In this document: positions 23,540 through 36,032 of the stretch, in pieces
How positions within the stretch are numbered: position 1 is the first letter of the stretch
Layout of the letters: each line of letters opens with the position of its first letter
NCBI RefSeq assembly: GCF_000003815.2
Contig: NC_049997.1
Span: 16,416,139 to 16,480,138, forward strand
Source: Branchiostoma floridae
Taxonomy: Eukaryota; Chordata; Leptocardii; Amphioxiformes; Branchiostomatidae
Direction: 5' to 3'
Length of the DNA stretch: 64,000 nucleotides
The notes under the pieces: model-generated
The model's database searches: none
Told to the model about the DNA's origin: nothing
The model's input: the letters and a program-made list of their open reading frames with translations, nothing else
Made by a program: the position numbers and the translations under genes

Positions 23540-25580
23540 TCGCGAGCCCTTCCGTAATGGTGCGGCAAGGATGTCCGATTTAATGTCGCGGTCTGCAATT
23601 GCCCCATCACTTAGGCCGATAATGAAACCTTGCGGAACCCCTATAGGCATCAATAAAACGGTTAGATTTTATCAGATATGTCCCGTCACACGAGGGAGCG
23701 CTCGTGAATTTTCAAACGTAGTGGAGTTGGCAGTAGACTAGAAATGTGTTTTCTGCCATTGATGACATAATTCCTTACATTTCTTGTGACATCTTATCTT
23801 GTCTGTGACACGAAACGCAAGATGCCATCAGGTTTATGCATAATTCAAAAGGAACATATTTCCGCAATGTAGTAGGGTTGGCAATGGGTTTGAAATGTCT
23901 AAATGTCATTGAAAAGTTACTTATCATTAAAACAGAAAAAAAATTGGCTACTATCAAGATAATAAATGACGACCTTTATTGTACGTTTTTGCTTTCTAAC
24001 AAGCTAAGTACAGGTCAAGGTGAATAGAATACATCTAGTGATTCTAAGTACAATGTGTGTAGGGTGTGACTGATACTGAGACTACAAAGTCTAAAGTATA
24101 CTAGTACTAGTATGCACAGTTTCAACTTCTTCTCGCTTAAGAAAGTTGTAAATGTAGTTGCAGGTGGAGATTAGAATACATGGATAATGCAAGAAATATT
24201 GTTCTTCAAATTTATTCTATAGCAAGGATGGAGTCTTGTGTTCTTTCTTAACACAACAATGGGCATGAAGATATTTTTAAAAGCTTTCTTCGTACATTTA
24301 TAGCGGTGACAAGGAACAAAAAATAAGTTGTTATCAAGCTGATGATGACCTAAACAGAATATCTGCTTAATAATCTTTATTACATGTATCCTGTACCCCC
24401 TAGTGAAACCTTTTCTGATACTGTTACAGTGGTTGAGTTGTCAATGGCCTTTTTTTTAGTTTCGTTGTCTTGTGGTGATCTCTGAAGGCCGTAATTCGTC
24501 ATGAAACAATCGAGTTCTAATCAAGTTCATACATCATACGAACAGGGTGTTGCATGTGCATCCATGTCCTTTGCTACACCCTAAGTAACTTTAAGAGGCG
24601 ACGTATAGCGTCTCCGTGACAGGGCCACGTTCTGGATACGACGTTCAAACGAGTTCGACAGAGAGAAAGGCGCTTCCAAAACCATTCGGACGCTGACTGA
24701 TCTTCGGAACAACCTGAGGTTGCTTTCAACCGCTAACTGTTGAACATTAACCTTTCTTTGATGCATACTCAGTCACCGGTAGCGCTCTATGCTCCGCTCT
24801 TTGCAGTCGTTCTTAATAAACCCATGACAGTTATGTTCCGATCTATTGTGAAAGAAGACATTGACGGATGGGATACTTTCTCCTCCCTTTGTTCTTGGCG
24901 TCACTCTCACCTTCTACGACCCAACAGGTGATATTGGTTGGGTTACAGAGCGACGAGTGATGAGTGTTGTACATTAAGAACTTTCGCTTCGGTGACGGCA
25001 CCGTTTGCTTATGAGTTCCCCTTGACAGTTATAAACGGGGAAAAGATCACGGAGAAGTCTATATCGATTTTTCACTTCTAATGACATTTCAAAGTCCCCC
25101 ACGAGTATCTTTATTTCAAAAGCGAAGACAATAAGCTCTTATATGGTACACATTACTATCATATGGCCCAAGCTGATGATGGGAATATGAATTTCCAAAG
25201 GCGTTGCTTATTTCTTCGTTTTTTGCAAGTTTAATCTACTTGTAATTATAATCATACACAGATGTTGACGGAAGGTCTTTCTTCAGTATCTGTTGTGAAC
25301 TGAATTTTTGTTTGCCCCTATTAATTTCCCATTGCCTCTTCGACCTTAAAAAGGCATGGAAACCTGACTTCTTAAAACCATCTTCTCAAGTTTTACTTAC
25401 TTTTAATGCTTTCTCTTCACAGTAAATGCTGTCAATGAATACTAGTATCAACTTTGTACACACTCAGCCAATACTGTTATATGCAACCGAAGTATTGGTA
25501 ACCGTATGCCACCTTCCTAGGTGGTGCCAAGCGTATAGTAATAACTTATATACATACTATCAGATAATTAATACGGTGTT
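23540..25580. other. No feature recognised
   Basis: AT-rich unique-looking sequence; short open frames lack recognisable motifs or consistent splice signals. Confidence 0.5.
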
Positions 25581-25584
25581 TACA

Positions 25585-25790
25585 ATGTGCTTCCAAGCGT
25601 AAAGGAGTGTTTGGGACCGCATCTGTAAGCAGCGACACCTATGCTGCAGTGCAATATGAACCCGTCAGAATTTCCCGGGCATTGTGACAGACGGTCACCG
25701 AAACGTTTGTTCAATAAAACACCTGGTTGTGTACAAAGAATCATGTTATCCAGTGACTGAACAACCTGATGAAACTTTTCACAAATGATC
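25585..25790 (+). repeat. Hammerhead-bearing repeat family H, decayed copy
   Basis: Reads 'gtttgggaccgcatctgtaagcagcgacacctatgctgcagtgcaatatgaacccgtcagaatttccc', then 'tgacagacggtcaccgaaacgtttg', then 'tcaataaaacacctggttgtg' and 'caacctgatgaaac'. The stem II/GAAAC part of a hammerhead is recognisable but the CUGAUGA strand is lost. Relatives lie at 35410, 40599 and in the inverted repeat at 55365-55835. Confidence 0.7.
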
Positions 25791-25799
25791 AACTCAATT

Positions 25800-26985
25800 T
25801 CTAGTTCAGTCCCAATCTATTTTCAACTTTTACCAAGGTTTGGAACCTATACCTTTATCATACCCTTCCCACTTCCTGTCTTCAGCTACTCATACTTCAC
25901 TACTACTCTCGAAAGAAGCTTAAACTGTCTTCCGCAAGTGTCCCTAGACGTGATCAATGATGACAAATGTACCAGTCGGTATCTAGTCGGCCTGAAACTC
26001 ATCTTAGTAGTGGGCGGCTCGTATTAACGCATAATTTCTACCCTTTCAAACGTGTGCCCTCGGCTTAGTTCTAATAACGGTTTCACAGTACAATATTGAT
26101 CTGTTTCATGTCTTCTGGGCTCTTGTATCAGATATCTTTACTGCATGTGGATTTATCTTTAGGAAAACGCCTGAAGCAAAATTCTTTTAAACGGTAATTA
26201 CCCTAGTGTTCAAACGTACTTTAGGGAAAGGTGCTGTAATAAGTGACTGTGTGGGATAAATGACATTTGCGGGCATATTTCATATAGTTTGATAAACGTC
26301 AACTTTGTTTCTTTGGGGCTAAGACTCGCATCACTATTATGAAATAAATTTCTAGCTAAGGAAATAGAACGTCTAAATTTAAACCAGGAAAAACGAAAGA
26401 AATAATACCAATTTTCTCATTGGTATTTTTCAGGATAACTGTTGACCAAGTTGTCCAGGAAGCGTCCTCCCCTAGCCGCGTGACGTAAGCAAAGGGTGAA
26501 AGGTCATTGGAAGTCGATACCGACCCTCGTCTCTGCTGAACGCCATCAGGAAGTTCTGGTGAGTCTGATGTCTTGTGTTGGAGTCAAGTTGAACCACTTT
26601 TCAAAATAATAAAACCTTCAACCGACAAAAATTTTCGTTCATATGCACTTTAAAAATTTTGTGAATGCTAGTATGGTTGGCCATTTGAACGTGGAGCAAT
26701 ACAGACTTCTACAGATATTAAAATGCTGAAGATACTCTATACTAGAAGTAGATTTTGAGTTGACTTATACGTATATCTTTAGATCCGACAGCTCCCATAA
26801 TGCTGCAATCGGCAAATACATAAAAAGATTGCCCTATAATCAGAAAAGATAATGCGTTTAGCCCCACCCGATTGCATAAAGATTTTTGTTATCCTATATT
26901 GTTCAGTCAGACGAATTTTGATATTAATTCTGTATGCCTACTTTGTACTTTATATTTGGCCACTGTACTTTTTGTTGAGCTCAAT
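25800..26985. other. No gene; fragment of repeat D at 26480-26545
   Basis: 'gtgacgtaagcaaagggtgaaaggtcattggaagtcgataccgaccctcgtctc' matches the dispersed repeat at 12720. The remainder is AT-rich with nothing supportable. Confidence 0.5.
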
Positions 26986-26989
26986 AAAG

Positions 26990-27290
26990 ACGACTTCACA
27001 CGAGAGCAAAGATGAGTCGGAATGCCGTCAGAATGAAACTTCTCTTCTATTTCAGGGCATTCGTAGTGCATTCTAAAAGTTCTCACTGCATTCCAGATAT
27101 TTGTGCCTGTTCTTTTGGCTGGCCCCAAAGGTTTGACATTCGAGTTACTTCGAATCCTTCCAGAATGTGGCCAAAAGAATATCTGGAATGCAGTGGGAAT
27201 TTCTAGAACACACTACGAATTCCCATAAATAGAAAGGAATTTTCATTCTGGCGGCATTTGGGCTCATTCCTTCTCGTGTGAAGGGGATAT
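26990..27290. mobile_element. MITE with long degenerate inverted repeats
   Basis: The left arm from 'cttcacacgaga' at about 26994 and the right arm ending 'tctcgtgtgaag' at about 27282 are inverted copies over roughly 140 bp each. Matched blocks include GAATGCCGYCAGAATGAAA, TTCGTAGTGYRTTCTA and CACTGCATTCCAGATATT. The arms meet around 27130-27150. It has no coding capacity; a non-autonomous DNA transposon is the natural reading. Confidence 0.75.
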
Positions 27291-27299
27291 AATGTCTAT

Positions 27300-28705
27300 T
27301 TGGAATTCCCACCGAATAGCCACGAAAATGGCACGGATTTTACAAATGCTGCATTCCGGCTGGTTCTGCTTGATTCCTGCTAATTCGGTTTCAGTGTGAA
27401 GGTCCTATCAAGCTTCTTTAGAATTTCACCATGCAAACTGTGTCTTCTTACAAATTCTCTCTAACAATTTGTTCCGCCATTCTAGCCGAAAAACCAACAC
27501 GGTGACAGTAATCAATGACGCCATTCTTGCTTCGTTTGTGTATACCGAGCTAATTTTGAACGGGCCACTGGTTTCAAATTGTTTCACCACGCCTCGTTTA
27601 ATAGATAGAGTGCAAAGTAGGCCTCGAATGATTTCTCAGTCGATTCAAGTACAATGATACATTAGGTTCATTCTGTTGGAAGCTTTTGGGGGGATTGTTT
27701 CTTTTATTGATCTTTTGTTTTGTCCTTAAGCTATTTTGAAGGACTTTCTTCTTTTGCATTTGTCTGAAAGAACAAAACGTCCGTTAGCACATTACTGATA
27801 CAGTTATAACGATACATTATATTTTTTTAAAAATTCAAACCTTTCTTGGTTTGTTTTTCATTAATTTTGTGTTGTTAGTTTTTGTGTAGAAATCTTTTTA
27901 TTTTCAAGTATTCCTCTTCTTATATTTTTGCATTTGTCTCATTCATTAATGTATTTCAATGTAAAACAGATGCAAATACAAGGATACTTTATTTTTCTTA
28001 ATTGTTAATTTAAAGCTTTGTCTTTTTTGTTATTAATCAATCTTGTGTTGTTCTTATTTTCAATTGTTTTCTCTTTTTTTCATTGCCTTGACCAAGAAAA
28101 CCTTTACCAAATCACCAATACAGAAACAATGTATACGATGCAATATGTTTCTTCTAACTATATAAGATTTGTTACTTTTTTATTTTTTTAATCTTTCCTT
28201 CAAACACGAGGTTCCCTCGTCGTTTAGTGATTTATAAATCAATATCATTAATATTATAAACTATTGTTTAATTTCTAATAAAGCCACGACTTTTCTTGGA
28301 TTCGCAATCAACAATATCCTTCAATAATCGCGTATTTTCGTTACAGCCAGACGTCTCTGTAGCGTTTGGTTGCGCTCAGTCGAAGCTAATATATCATCGT
28401 ACATCACGCCAGGGTTAGGTCGTGACAAAGAAGTAATGAAGTTATTGATTGTAATTCCGACCCAATTACAACGGTAGCAGTGAGGTGGTAATTATTGTGA
28501 TAATGGAGCCAATTAGTGTAGATTTCTATAATCGATAGCAAAAATTGGTCGTTACAAAGTTTGTGATGTCGTCGTCTGCAATTCGTGATAGTAGCTGTAC
28601 TGTGCTTTGATTGATCGACGGTGAAAATTGTACTAACACGTCTGGGTATATGTGTTTGGTAAAAATTATATTAATGGTTCTAGGCATTGGTTTTGATTGC
28701 TTGAA
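27300..28705. other. No feature; strongly AT-rich
   Basis: T-rich and AT-rich sequence, with a pair of similar stretches near 27830-27990 and 28010-28080 (CTTTCTTGGTTTG, TTAATTTTGTGTTGTT). No gene could be supported. Confidence 0.5.
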
Positions 28706-28710
28706 CTTGT

Positions 28711-28995
28711 GTCGGCATAGCGTAATGGTAGGTTTTTAGCCCAGAGGTCCTGGGTTCGACTCTCCAAACAGTCCACATTCACGTTGTGCTCTTGGGACTT
28801 AACATGACTTTCCCTCACTTCGCTCAGGTGAAAATGAGTAACTGCGGTTAGGGACGTCCCTCGGATAGGACGTTAAATGAAGGTCCCATGTTTGAAGAGA
28901 GCCACACCTCGAACAAGTAAAAGAATCCACCACACTTATTGGAAAGAGTAGGGGTCCTTCCCAGTGCAAGTGGATCAAATATATCAGTCCAGACA
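28711..28995 (+). mobile_element. SINE family A, best-preserved copy
   Basis: The tRNA-like head has box A GCATAGCGTAATGGTAGG and box B GGGTTCGACTC, preceded by 'cccagaggtcct'. The body runs through 'gtgctcttgggactt', 'ctttccctcacttcgctcagg', 'gacgtccctcggataggacg', 'cacacttattggaaagagtaggggtcc' and 'cccagtgcaagtggatcaaa'. Other copies lie at 4655, 14560, 39765 (minus) and 59236 (plus). Confidence 0.8.
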
Positions 28996-28999
28996 TTCT

Positions 29000-29992
29000 T
29001 GTAAAATTTCTTACAATAATTATTTTCAAAGTGACACAAATACCCACAATTTAAACTCTAATTGTTGCATTCTTTTTGACTCCCTTTTCAGACGGTTTTC
29101 TTCTCCTTATACCTTCTATCTCTACGTAGCACGTGTATTTATTCATTCGTTCATTTTTCTTTCTTCCCTATATTTTTTCGCCTATTTTTCTCTTTATGTT
29201 TTTTTTTTTTACATAATTCATATACCACATGCGGTGCGCGTTTCTATGCCACATTGATTTTTTCCAAGACATCGTTTATTACGTACCATGACGGCCTATT
29301 CCCTTTTACCCGATCACTTCCCGCACCATATCTATTTACTGGCTATAAGAAATGAGCTTACTTTGCCGTTGGACTAATGCAATTTTCTTCCGCAAAGAGC
29401 AACATTTGTTATGTCCTAAAGACCATCTCCCTCATTAATGGACCCCATTGCTTGTAACGTCCGAAGATCTCTTCCCTGATTGGATGTTGTTCGATTTTCA
29501 AACCTCTGCCGGTCAACGGTTTTAACGGCCTTCGGATTGCCACAGCTGTGGCTATACCGACGATAAAACGAAGGCAATCTGGTCATAACATTGAATGATG
29601 CGTTACAATTTCTTTTCTTTCATACAAGCTACAATATTCCTTTTTTATATCAGAAGGTTGGCGCCGGTCGAGATAAATTTTTCGTGCAAAATTCAATTTT
29701 GCAGAGTATTATCCAAGCTCACGCTTCGATAACGTGTCTTATCTCGAAAACGTTGAAAACGAATGATGCAGACAAGCCTACGGAATGTACTCTAATACAT
29801 TAAGTCTTACAGAAATAGCTGATAAGTATACCATTTGGTAATACACTACAAGGAATGACTTGTTGTTGATCTAGACGAAGAACTTCGTCTGTCTGTCTAG
29901 TAGTAGTCCATTGTGGCCTACTACTGCAGTGGTCTGCGCACGCTGTGACGCTACAATCATTCTGTCTGACGGGCCAAAAATAACGTTACAGC
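29000..29992. other. No feature recognised
   Basis: AT-rich with a pyrimidine-rich stretch near 29140-29215. No gene or repeat could be supported before the gap. Confidence 0.5.
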
Positions 29993-30092
29993 NNNNNNNN
30001 NNNNNNNNNNNNNNNNNNNNNNNNNNNNNNNNNNNNNNNNNNNNNNNNNNNNNNNNNNNNNNNNNNNNNNNNNNNNNNNNNNNNNNNNNNNN
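29993..30092. other. Assembly gap (100 N)
   Basis: Exactly 100 Ns; a placeholder gap of unknown size near a tandem array. Confidence 0.98.
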
Positions 30093-30229
30093 GGCGCCCT
30101 TGAAATCCTTAGAGACTTCTAATGGCATGATCTTATGATTCGGTAGCATGATTGTACGGTTCAGACGTATCAAGCATGTTTTCTTAATGCGTTAGCGAAC
30201 CCTAACATGGTTACAAGTCTCTGGTGGCA

Positions 30230-30970
30230 TATATTCCATTGGATTTCGTGTAATGCAGAATTTGTCGTCTGCTCAAATATGAGGCGGTAGAAAAAACGCA
30301 TCCGTCCTACTATGCTGTTGAGCTAGATTGATGATCACTTAACGTTTTTTTGTTGTTGAAGAAAGCAAAGGAGGCTGGGTCCATAAACCTTCATTCATTG
30401 AACCGGGACGAAGGCTGATACAGCTTGCCAACGTGTAATGTATAGTGTACTGTTTGTTCAAGTCAAGGGCAGTAACTATGCTAATCTGTCATACGCTGTT
30501 GTTAGAGTAGATTGGTATACACTGAACAAGATTTTTTTGTGAAAAAAGTAAAGGAAGCTGTTAACACGGGTCCATCAAGATTTATTGAACCGGGATGAGG
30601 GCCGATACAAGTTTCTAACGTGTAATGTACAGCTTATCATCTGTTCAAGTAAAAGGCGGTAAAAACGATTCTGTCCTTCTTTGTTGTTGGACTAAATTGA
30701 TGATCACTGTACAACATTTGCTCGTGAGAAAGTAAAGGAGCCTGTCTACATCATCAACCTTCATTGAACCGAGACGGGGGTCTAAACAGGCTTCTAGTGT
30801 GTAATGCATACTTATCATCTGTTCAAATAAAAAGCGGTAAAAATCATTCTGTTTTTATTTGTTGTTGGACTATATTGGAGATCAATTATTTGTTTCGTAC
30901 GATACCAAAAAAAAACTAAATCCGGCCCCACCAATATTCTCTGAATCAGGACGGAGGCAGCTATAGACTA
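30230..30970. repeat. Four tandem units of about 165-190 bp
   Basis: Each unit contains 'gtgtaatg-a-a-tt-tc-tctgttcaa-t-aa-ggcggtaaaaac...ctgttgttggactagattgatgatcact', 'gaaagtaaaggagcctg' and 'ttcattgaaccgggacgaggg-tgatacag-tt-c'. Four diverged units are visible. Non-coding. Confidence 0.8.
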
Positions 30971-30974
30971 AAAA

Positions 30975-31970
30975 TGGCCTTTGACATCAGACTTACGCAA
31001 AAATTGGGTTTAAGCTATCGCTGCAAGATCTTTTCTATGACAATCAATTTTAACCTTAAGATGTTTGATGAAACCATATTTGTTCCAATGCAGACTGAGC
31101 TAGGAATAACTGGGTTAAATCTGATAAAGAATAGCTCCACAATGATTGCTACGTGCAATAAACGGTGTCCTGCTTTAGGCTTAGAGCCTTTCCTAACGAA
31201 GAAATATGCAAGAGCAATGTAGGAATATATATATGATCAACTCGAATGAATTTGCTTTGAATCGATATTTTTCTACTGACGGTGTTTTAAAACATTTTGG
31301 ACACTTATGAACGTGAATTTATAACAGAATTCTTTGCCGTTTGTATCGTACCTCTGTCATCTCTTTAACTTCTTCTTCTTTGGTGTCATCACTACACTTT
31401 CCTATCTCTTTAACCAATCCACACTTGTAAGTAGCCTAAAAACATTGGATAAAAGACAATATACGGCAGTGTGCACATCATTTTACTCACTTTCATGAAG
31501 TTTATCATTGCGAGACTGAATTTTCTTTACAGCTGAATGGATATCTATTGTATATAGAGCTTTATCCGCGAAAATCGTGTCGATAATATTTTGTATCAAA
31601 GGCTAGTGGATTTCGTTCTACTAGTCATGCTTTTAACTGATTTAGAATTGCAACAGCCTAATAGATGTCGATCACAGATAACACGAAACAATAATCGCAT
31701 AACGCTGAATGATACGTTAAAATTGTTCTTTTTTTATGTTTCTAATATAGAAGTTTGAAGGCAAACGAGATACAATTTTAGTCGGATATTCAATATTGAA
31801 GAAATCTGTAACAAATGATATCATACAAAAGGAAATTGTTATCACCAAGCACAGTAGGGGCATCTTCGTTGGCTAGTTTTCAAGAGCACTCGCAAATAAA
31901 TGTGCAAAAGCTGACAGGTCGTTCAGTGTAGTATACCCAACTGCTGCCGCACCGTGTGCCTGCGAAGTTC
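30975..31970. other. No feature recognised
   Basis: AT-rich; one open frame of 82 codons at 30974-31222 has no recognisable motif or splice support. Confidence 0.45.
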
Positions 31971-31973
31971 GTT

Positions 31974-32085
31974 TGTTACGCTGAAAGGCGGTTATACCGA
32001 CTATATAGATACAGATACAGAAGCTGGTGTGCTACGCTGAAGGGCGGTTATACAGGCTATATAGATACAGGTACAGATACAGTTG
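31974..32085. repeat. Minisatellite locus 2, same unit as 15770-16400
   Basis: Two units with a 56-bp period: 'cgctgaaaggcggttataccgactatatagatacagatacagaagctggtgtgc' and its repeat. The unit is the same as the array at 15770-16400. Confidence 0.85.
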
Positions 32086-32639
32086 GTAGTCATTCAAGAT
32101 AGCGGCAACACTTTAAAACCTACCCATATCTGCATAATTTAGTCCCAATCGAATCTCCTCTAGGCCCCATAATCATGCATTCATCAAAATGATAGATTCT
32201 GTTCTTCTGCAGTTCATAGATATGCATGTGTGGGCAGGCCAAAGTGCTACGAAGGTCCTTTCACCCAGACTCTATATCTTTGCACCTGAAAAATTGCAAC
32301 GATTCTATCAAGTCGTCAACATCTGCATCCTACGAATTGGGGTCAGGCAGTGATAACAAAGGCGCTAATGTGCCAGATGCGTCTATAATGAATTATTGAA
32401 TCGTTATTTTCCACAGGGCCATAGACAAAAAGACAAAGAAAAAACAAAACGATCTTTCAAAGAAAATACAATCAGTAGGGGGTCCGTTCTAAACAGTCGT
32501 ACCATTTGAAAGATTGAGAGGGTTTGATGGAGACCTACATTTGTCAGCACGTGTAATCATGGCAGGCTCGCTAAGAGACAAGTTGACCTATTTTCTGAAA
32601 GGCTGAGTGGACATGAATAATACTTGTCGATGGAAACTC

Positions 32640-32960
32640 AGAGCGTCCTATTCTATAATTGTGGTACAAGAGGTCAGAATTTGAGTGATGTGCGAGGGGG
32701 TGGGTGTACCGAAAGTGTGAAATAGAAAGAGGAACGAATTACTACGAAATGGAATAAACAGAAAGCGCAAAATGCATCGGAATGGAACGAAATATGAAGC
32801 AAACTGAAATAAAATCGATTGAAATATAAGGAAAGGGTGTACAGAAAGTTCGTTCCATTTCGTACTTTCCGTACATTTCCTTTCATTCTTTCTAAATTCT
32901 TTCATTGTGGTCTTTTTTTTCACTTTCGTTTCATTTTGTTACATTTTGTACTTTCTGTAC
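32640..32960. repeat. GAAA/TTTC-rich low-complexity sequence
   Basis: A purine-rich half changes to a pyrimidine-rich half near 32850. GTACAGAAAGT and ACTTTCTGTAC form inverted partners at about 32840 and 32950. It may be an old fold-back element or simple low complexity. Confidence 0.5.
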
Positions 32961-34205
32961 ATCAGAGAGGTCCGTACCATTATGATCGCTAACAGCTGAG
33001 ACCGATTTTGATTCAAAAGAGTGCAAAGCATGTATCGTAAAACGGAATATTTGTCGATAAATGAGGCGTTGCATCAAAAAGAAATACGAGAGCCACTAAA
33101 CAAATGATCAATTTTTCATTTCAAAGAGTGAAACGTATGTATCAGGTAACAGTAGTATGTTGTTAAGTGAGACATTGACTACAAATGACTCAGAAAAGGA
33201 TACGGAAGGTTGAAAACAAAAGCTACCTTTTTTACGTACATGTATGCCCCCATAGGGCTAAATACGATTTAGATTAGTATGGTGAAAATGTGTATTGTTA
33301 AACTAGCGTTTGTTCCTGAAGGAGCTAGAAATGTTTCATAATACGGAATACGCGAAGAAGAAGAAAATAATAATTCAGAGTGTTTCCCAATTGTAGTTAA
33401 AAAGCTGCGATTACTTTGTATGTACAATGTTAATAACACTTTTTGTTGTTGAATGGGGCGTTGACAAGACCTGATTCGTAGAGAAATATGACTGGTCGTA
33501 AGTTAATGACCTACCTGATTTATTTCCTGACACCTTTATATCAAACTGACTGCATTTAGCCCCAGTGAGGCATGAATATGCGATAAACTTCATTGTCATT
33601 GTCACTATATTTCCAGATTTGGAGTTGAAAAGGGCTGAGGCTACTTTTGATTGAAAGCATAAAAATATATGTACCATAGTTTAAGGTTAAACGATATGTT
33701 GACCAGATGTGACTAAAATTGAACACAGTAAGTCGTTAACCAGAGCTCCATATTATTTATCACAGGTCTTTCCTAAAGCCACTTTATGACCATGATCCCA
33801 AAATGGTACCAGATGAACTGTTAACCATTATGGGTACATTTCCCGCACCGTTAACTCCATCCCGTGTATTATACATAGCTTTATCCATGCCCAAGGCATC
33901 TTTCAAGCTGCCATCTCTGTCTAAGCCATAGAATGGGCCGTGAAATTGAGACTTCTACAGTTAGATCCTATGATAGAAATGTCATCATCTTTGCCTTCGA
34001 GCCTTTGAGATTGTAGTTGGAAAGCTTTTGAATAATCGTTGAAAGACACATTGATGGTTTCGTAGTTGCTTTTGTTCAGGCAACAACATCATATGATAAG
34101 CTATTCTTGTCAAAACTCCACATCTCCTGATGATCCCGAATGTCTTTCTATGATCCGTAAGTAACTTCATCAGGTTGACAATTATTCATATAGTAAGGTT
34201 ATTTT
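32961..34205. other. No feature recognised
   Basis: AT-rich unique-looking sequence without supportable features. Confidence 0.5.
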
Positions 34206-34208
34206 GGT

Positions 34209-34253
34209 ACAACCAGGGAGTGACTACGTTGGAAGTAAGTACTCCCTGGTTGT
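34209..34253. repeat. Short perfect hairpin ACAACCAGGGAGT
   Basis: ACAACCAGGGAGT and its exact complement ACTCCCTGGTTGT flank a spacer of about 19 bp. The stem is 13 bp without mismatch. It could be a decayed MITE or a structured RNA segment. Confidence 0.6.
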
Positions 34254-34279
34254 GCTCAAGGAACCTGACTATATGTCTT

Positions 34280-34795
34280 TCCATGATATTACCATGATCT
34301 TTCAATAATCTTCAATGACAATCTTTCAAAGATGTAAGCTTATGATCTTTTGATGATCTCCAATGTTGATTTTTCAATCATCTTTCAATTATCTCCAACT
34401 ATCTTTCAATGATCTCCAAGGGTTTCCCATAATCTGTTGATGATTTTTCAATGATTTCCTAGGTCCTACAATTATTTCTTAGTACTTTTCACAAACTAAG
34501 ATAAAGGTTAGACAATCAGGTAATATGATAAGTCAAAAAGCAGCTACTCAAGCAGCTGGATGAGATTTTTGAAACTGTGTCACTGCCGACAGAAAGTAAA
34601 TACTATCTGATACGGCTGGCCAAAATCTTATCCATTTGTTCAAGTCAGTAGTATTTGTCGATTTTCAAGGTCATATTTCAACGATCGCTCATCGACCATG
34701 TCTAAAGTAATGATCCCAAGATCCTTCAATGATCCCCAAGGTCTTCCGATGATATTTCTATGATCTTCCCATGATCCCTCAAAGATTTCTTATCG
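34280..34795. repeat. Short-period repeat (ATCTTTCAATGATCTCCAA)n, two blocks
   Basis: Degenerate units of about 10-20 bp built on ATCTTTCAATGATCTCCAA run from 34280 to 34470 and again at 34700-34795 (GATCCCCAAGGTCTTCCGATG-type). The sequence between is unrelated. Confidence 0.7.
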
Positions 34796-35409
34796 ATCAC
34801 ATAGCATACAAGTCTTTCAAACCCTTACCCTACTTGGAATTATTTCCCCTACAACCTCCCTTAAGCTGATGGTTTCATCAGATCATTAAAACTTTATCTC
34901 TTCTGTGCTGCATCTGCTATGGTATATAGGTGACAAACACCACAAACTAATTAGAATACTGGGCCCACTTACAGGCATCAAGTATGTACAACAACCTGAA
35001 TATATACTGGCCCAGCATGACAACGGTTTTACTCATCTGTACGGTTTCTTAAAGATTTAAATCTTCAAACGATCTTTCAACGGTTTGCTGGTCACTCATT
35101 GGTTGTCTAAGAGTCTCAGTTTGGTTTACATTGGACCGAATAGGAAGCAGGCGTCGTTACGTTTTAAATATTAACGGTATACATACAGCGAGGTGCCGAG
35201 AGATCTATAAATGTTAATCGATGGGTGTCACATCGGGGACACCGTAGTAATAGTCCGGACCAGACGGTTTCACGGTTGTGTGCGCTGTAAGCGGGACGCA
35301 GGTGGCACGCGGCACAGCATGAGCCATGTGTCATCTCCTCTATGTTATGTTATGTACTTCGATGAAGGTTAGACCATCCAGGTAATATAACTTGAAGCAA
35401 GAATAAAAG

Positions 35410-35590
35410 CTCCTTGCTTGAAGATACGCAAGCTGTGACTGATGGAAGACGGTGGATGCTGAATAAAAAGTACTTTATGCTACTGACTTTTTGTGACTAT
35501 CTGTCACCTTCCGTAAGGGCAACTCTGGCGGGTTCACTTTGTACTGCAGCTATAGGTGTCGCTGCTTACAGTTGCGGTCCCAAACGTAAA
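35410..35590 (-). repeat. Hammerhead-bearing repeat family H, decayed minus copy
   Basis: The reverse complement reads 'gtttgggaccgcaactgtaagcagcgacacctatagctgcagta', 'gaacccgccagagttgccctt', then 'ggaaggtgacagatagtcac'. The order matches the copy at 25585. The hammerhead core strands are mutated (CUGAUGA and GAAAC both lost). It lies 390 bp upstream of the GPCR start codon. Confidence 0.7.
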
Positions 35591-35976
35591 TTATTTACAG
35601 GAAAATCTTAGTCAATAGTCAATATTATGTCTATAATTCAGCGCCAAACGTACAAAAATGTATTATATATAAAATGTTGTCAAATAACAATGAAAACATT
35701 GGAAAATTTAACGTACTTCTTCAGAATGTGGCCTCAAACCTAGATGATTTTCGACATTTTCCAATATGTTTTCGTTTCTAAACATAAACATAAAATTGAC
35801 TTTTGGTAAGAAATGACCTATTAAAAAAGTGCATGCTCTTTGAATGAGCTATAAGTGTTTTGTGACCGTTTTCTTATTTCCAATTTCAGTTGACAGCAAA
35901 CTTGGGGACGTTCATTACAACCAGTAGTGTTTTACGCCAGTTACTTACGACAGTGTAGTGCGCAGGTCCAGTGAAC

Positions 35977-36032
35977 ATGGACGACACCGTGAGTGCGACA
36001 GCCTCCACGGACGAGGACGAAGACATGCTGAC
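35977..36032 (+). CDS. GPCR exon 1 (start codon, N-terminus)
   Basis: Encodes an acidic 18-residue extracellular tail plus two bases of a Thr codon, ending at donor AC|GTATGT. Without splicing, a stop codon follows within three codons. This is the least certain exon because the tail has no family signature. Confidence 0.7.
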
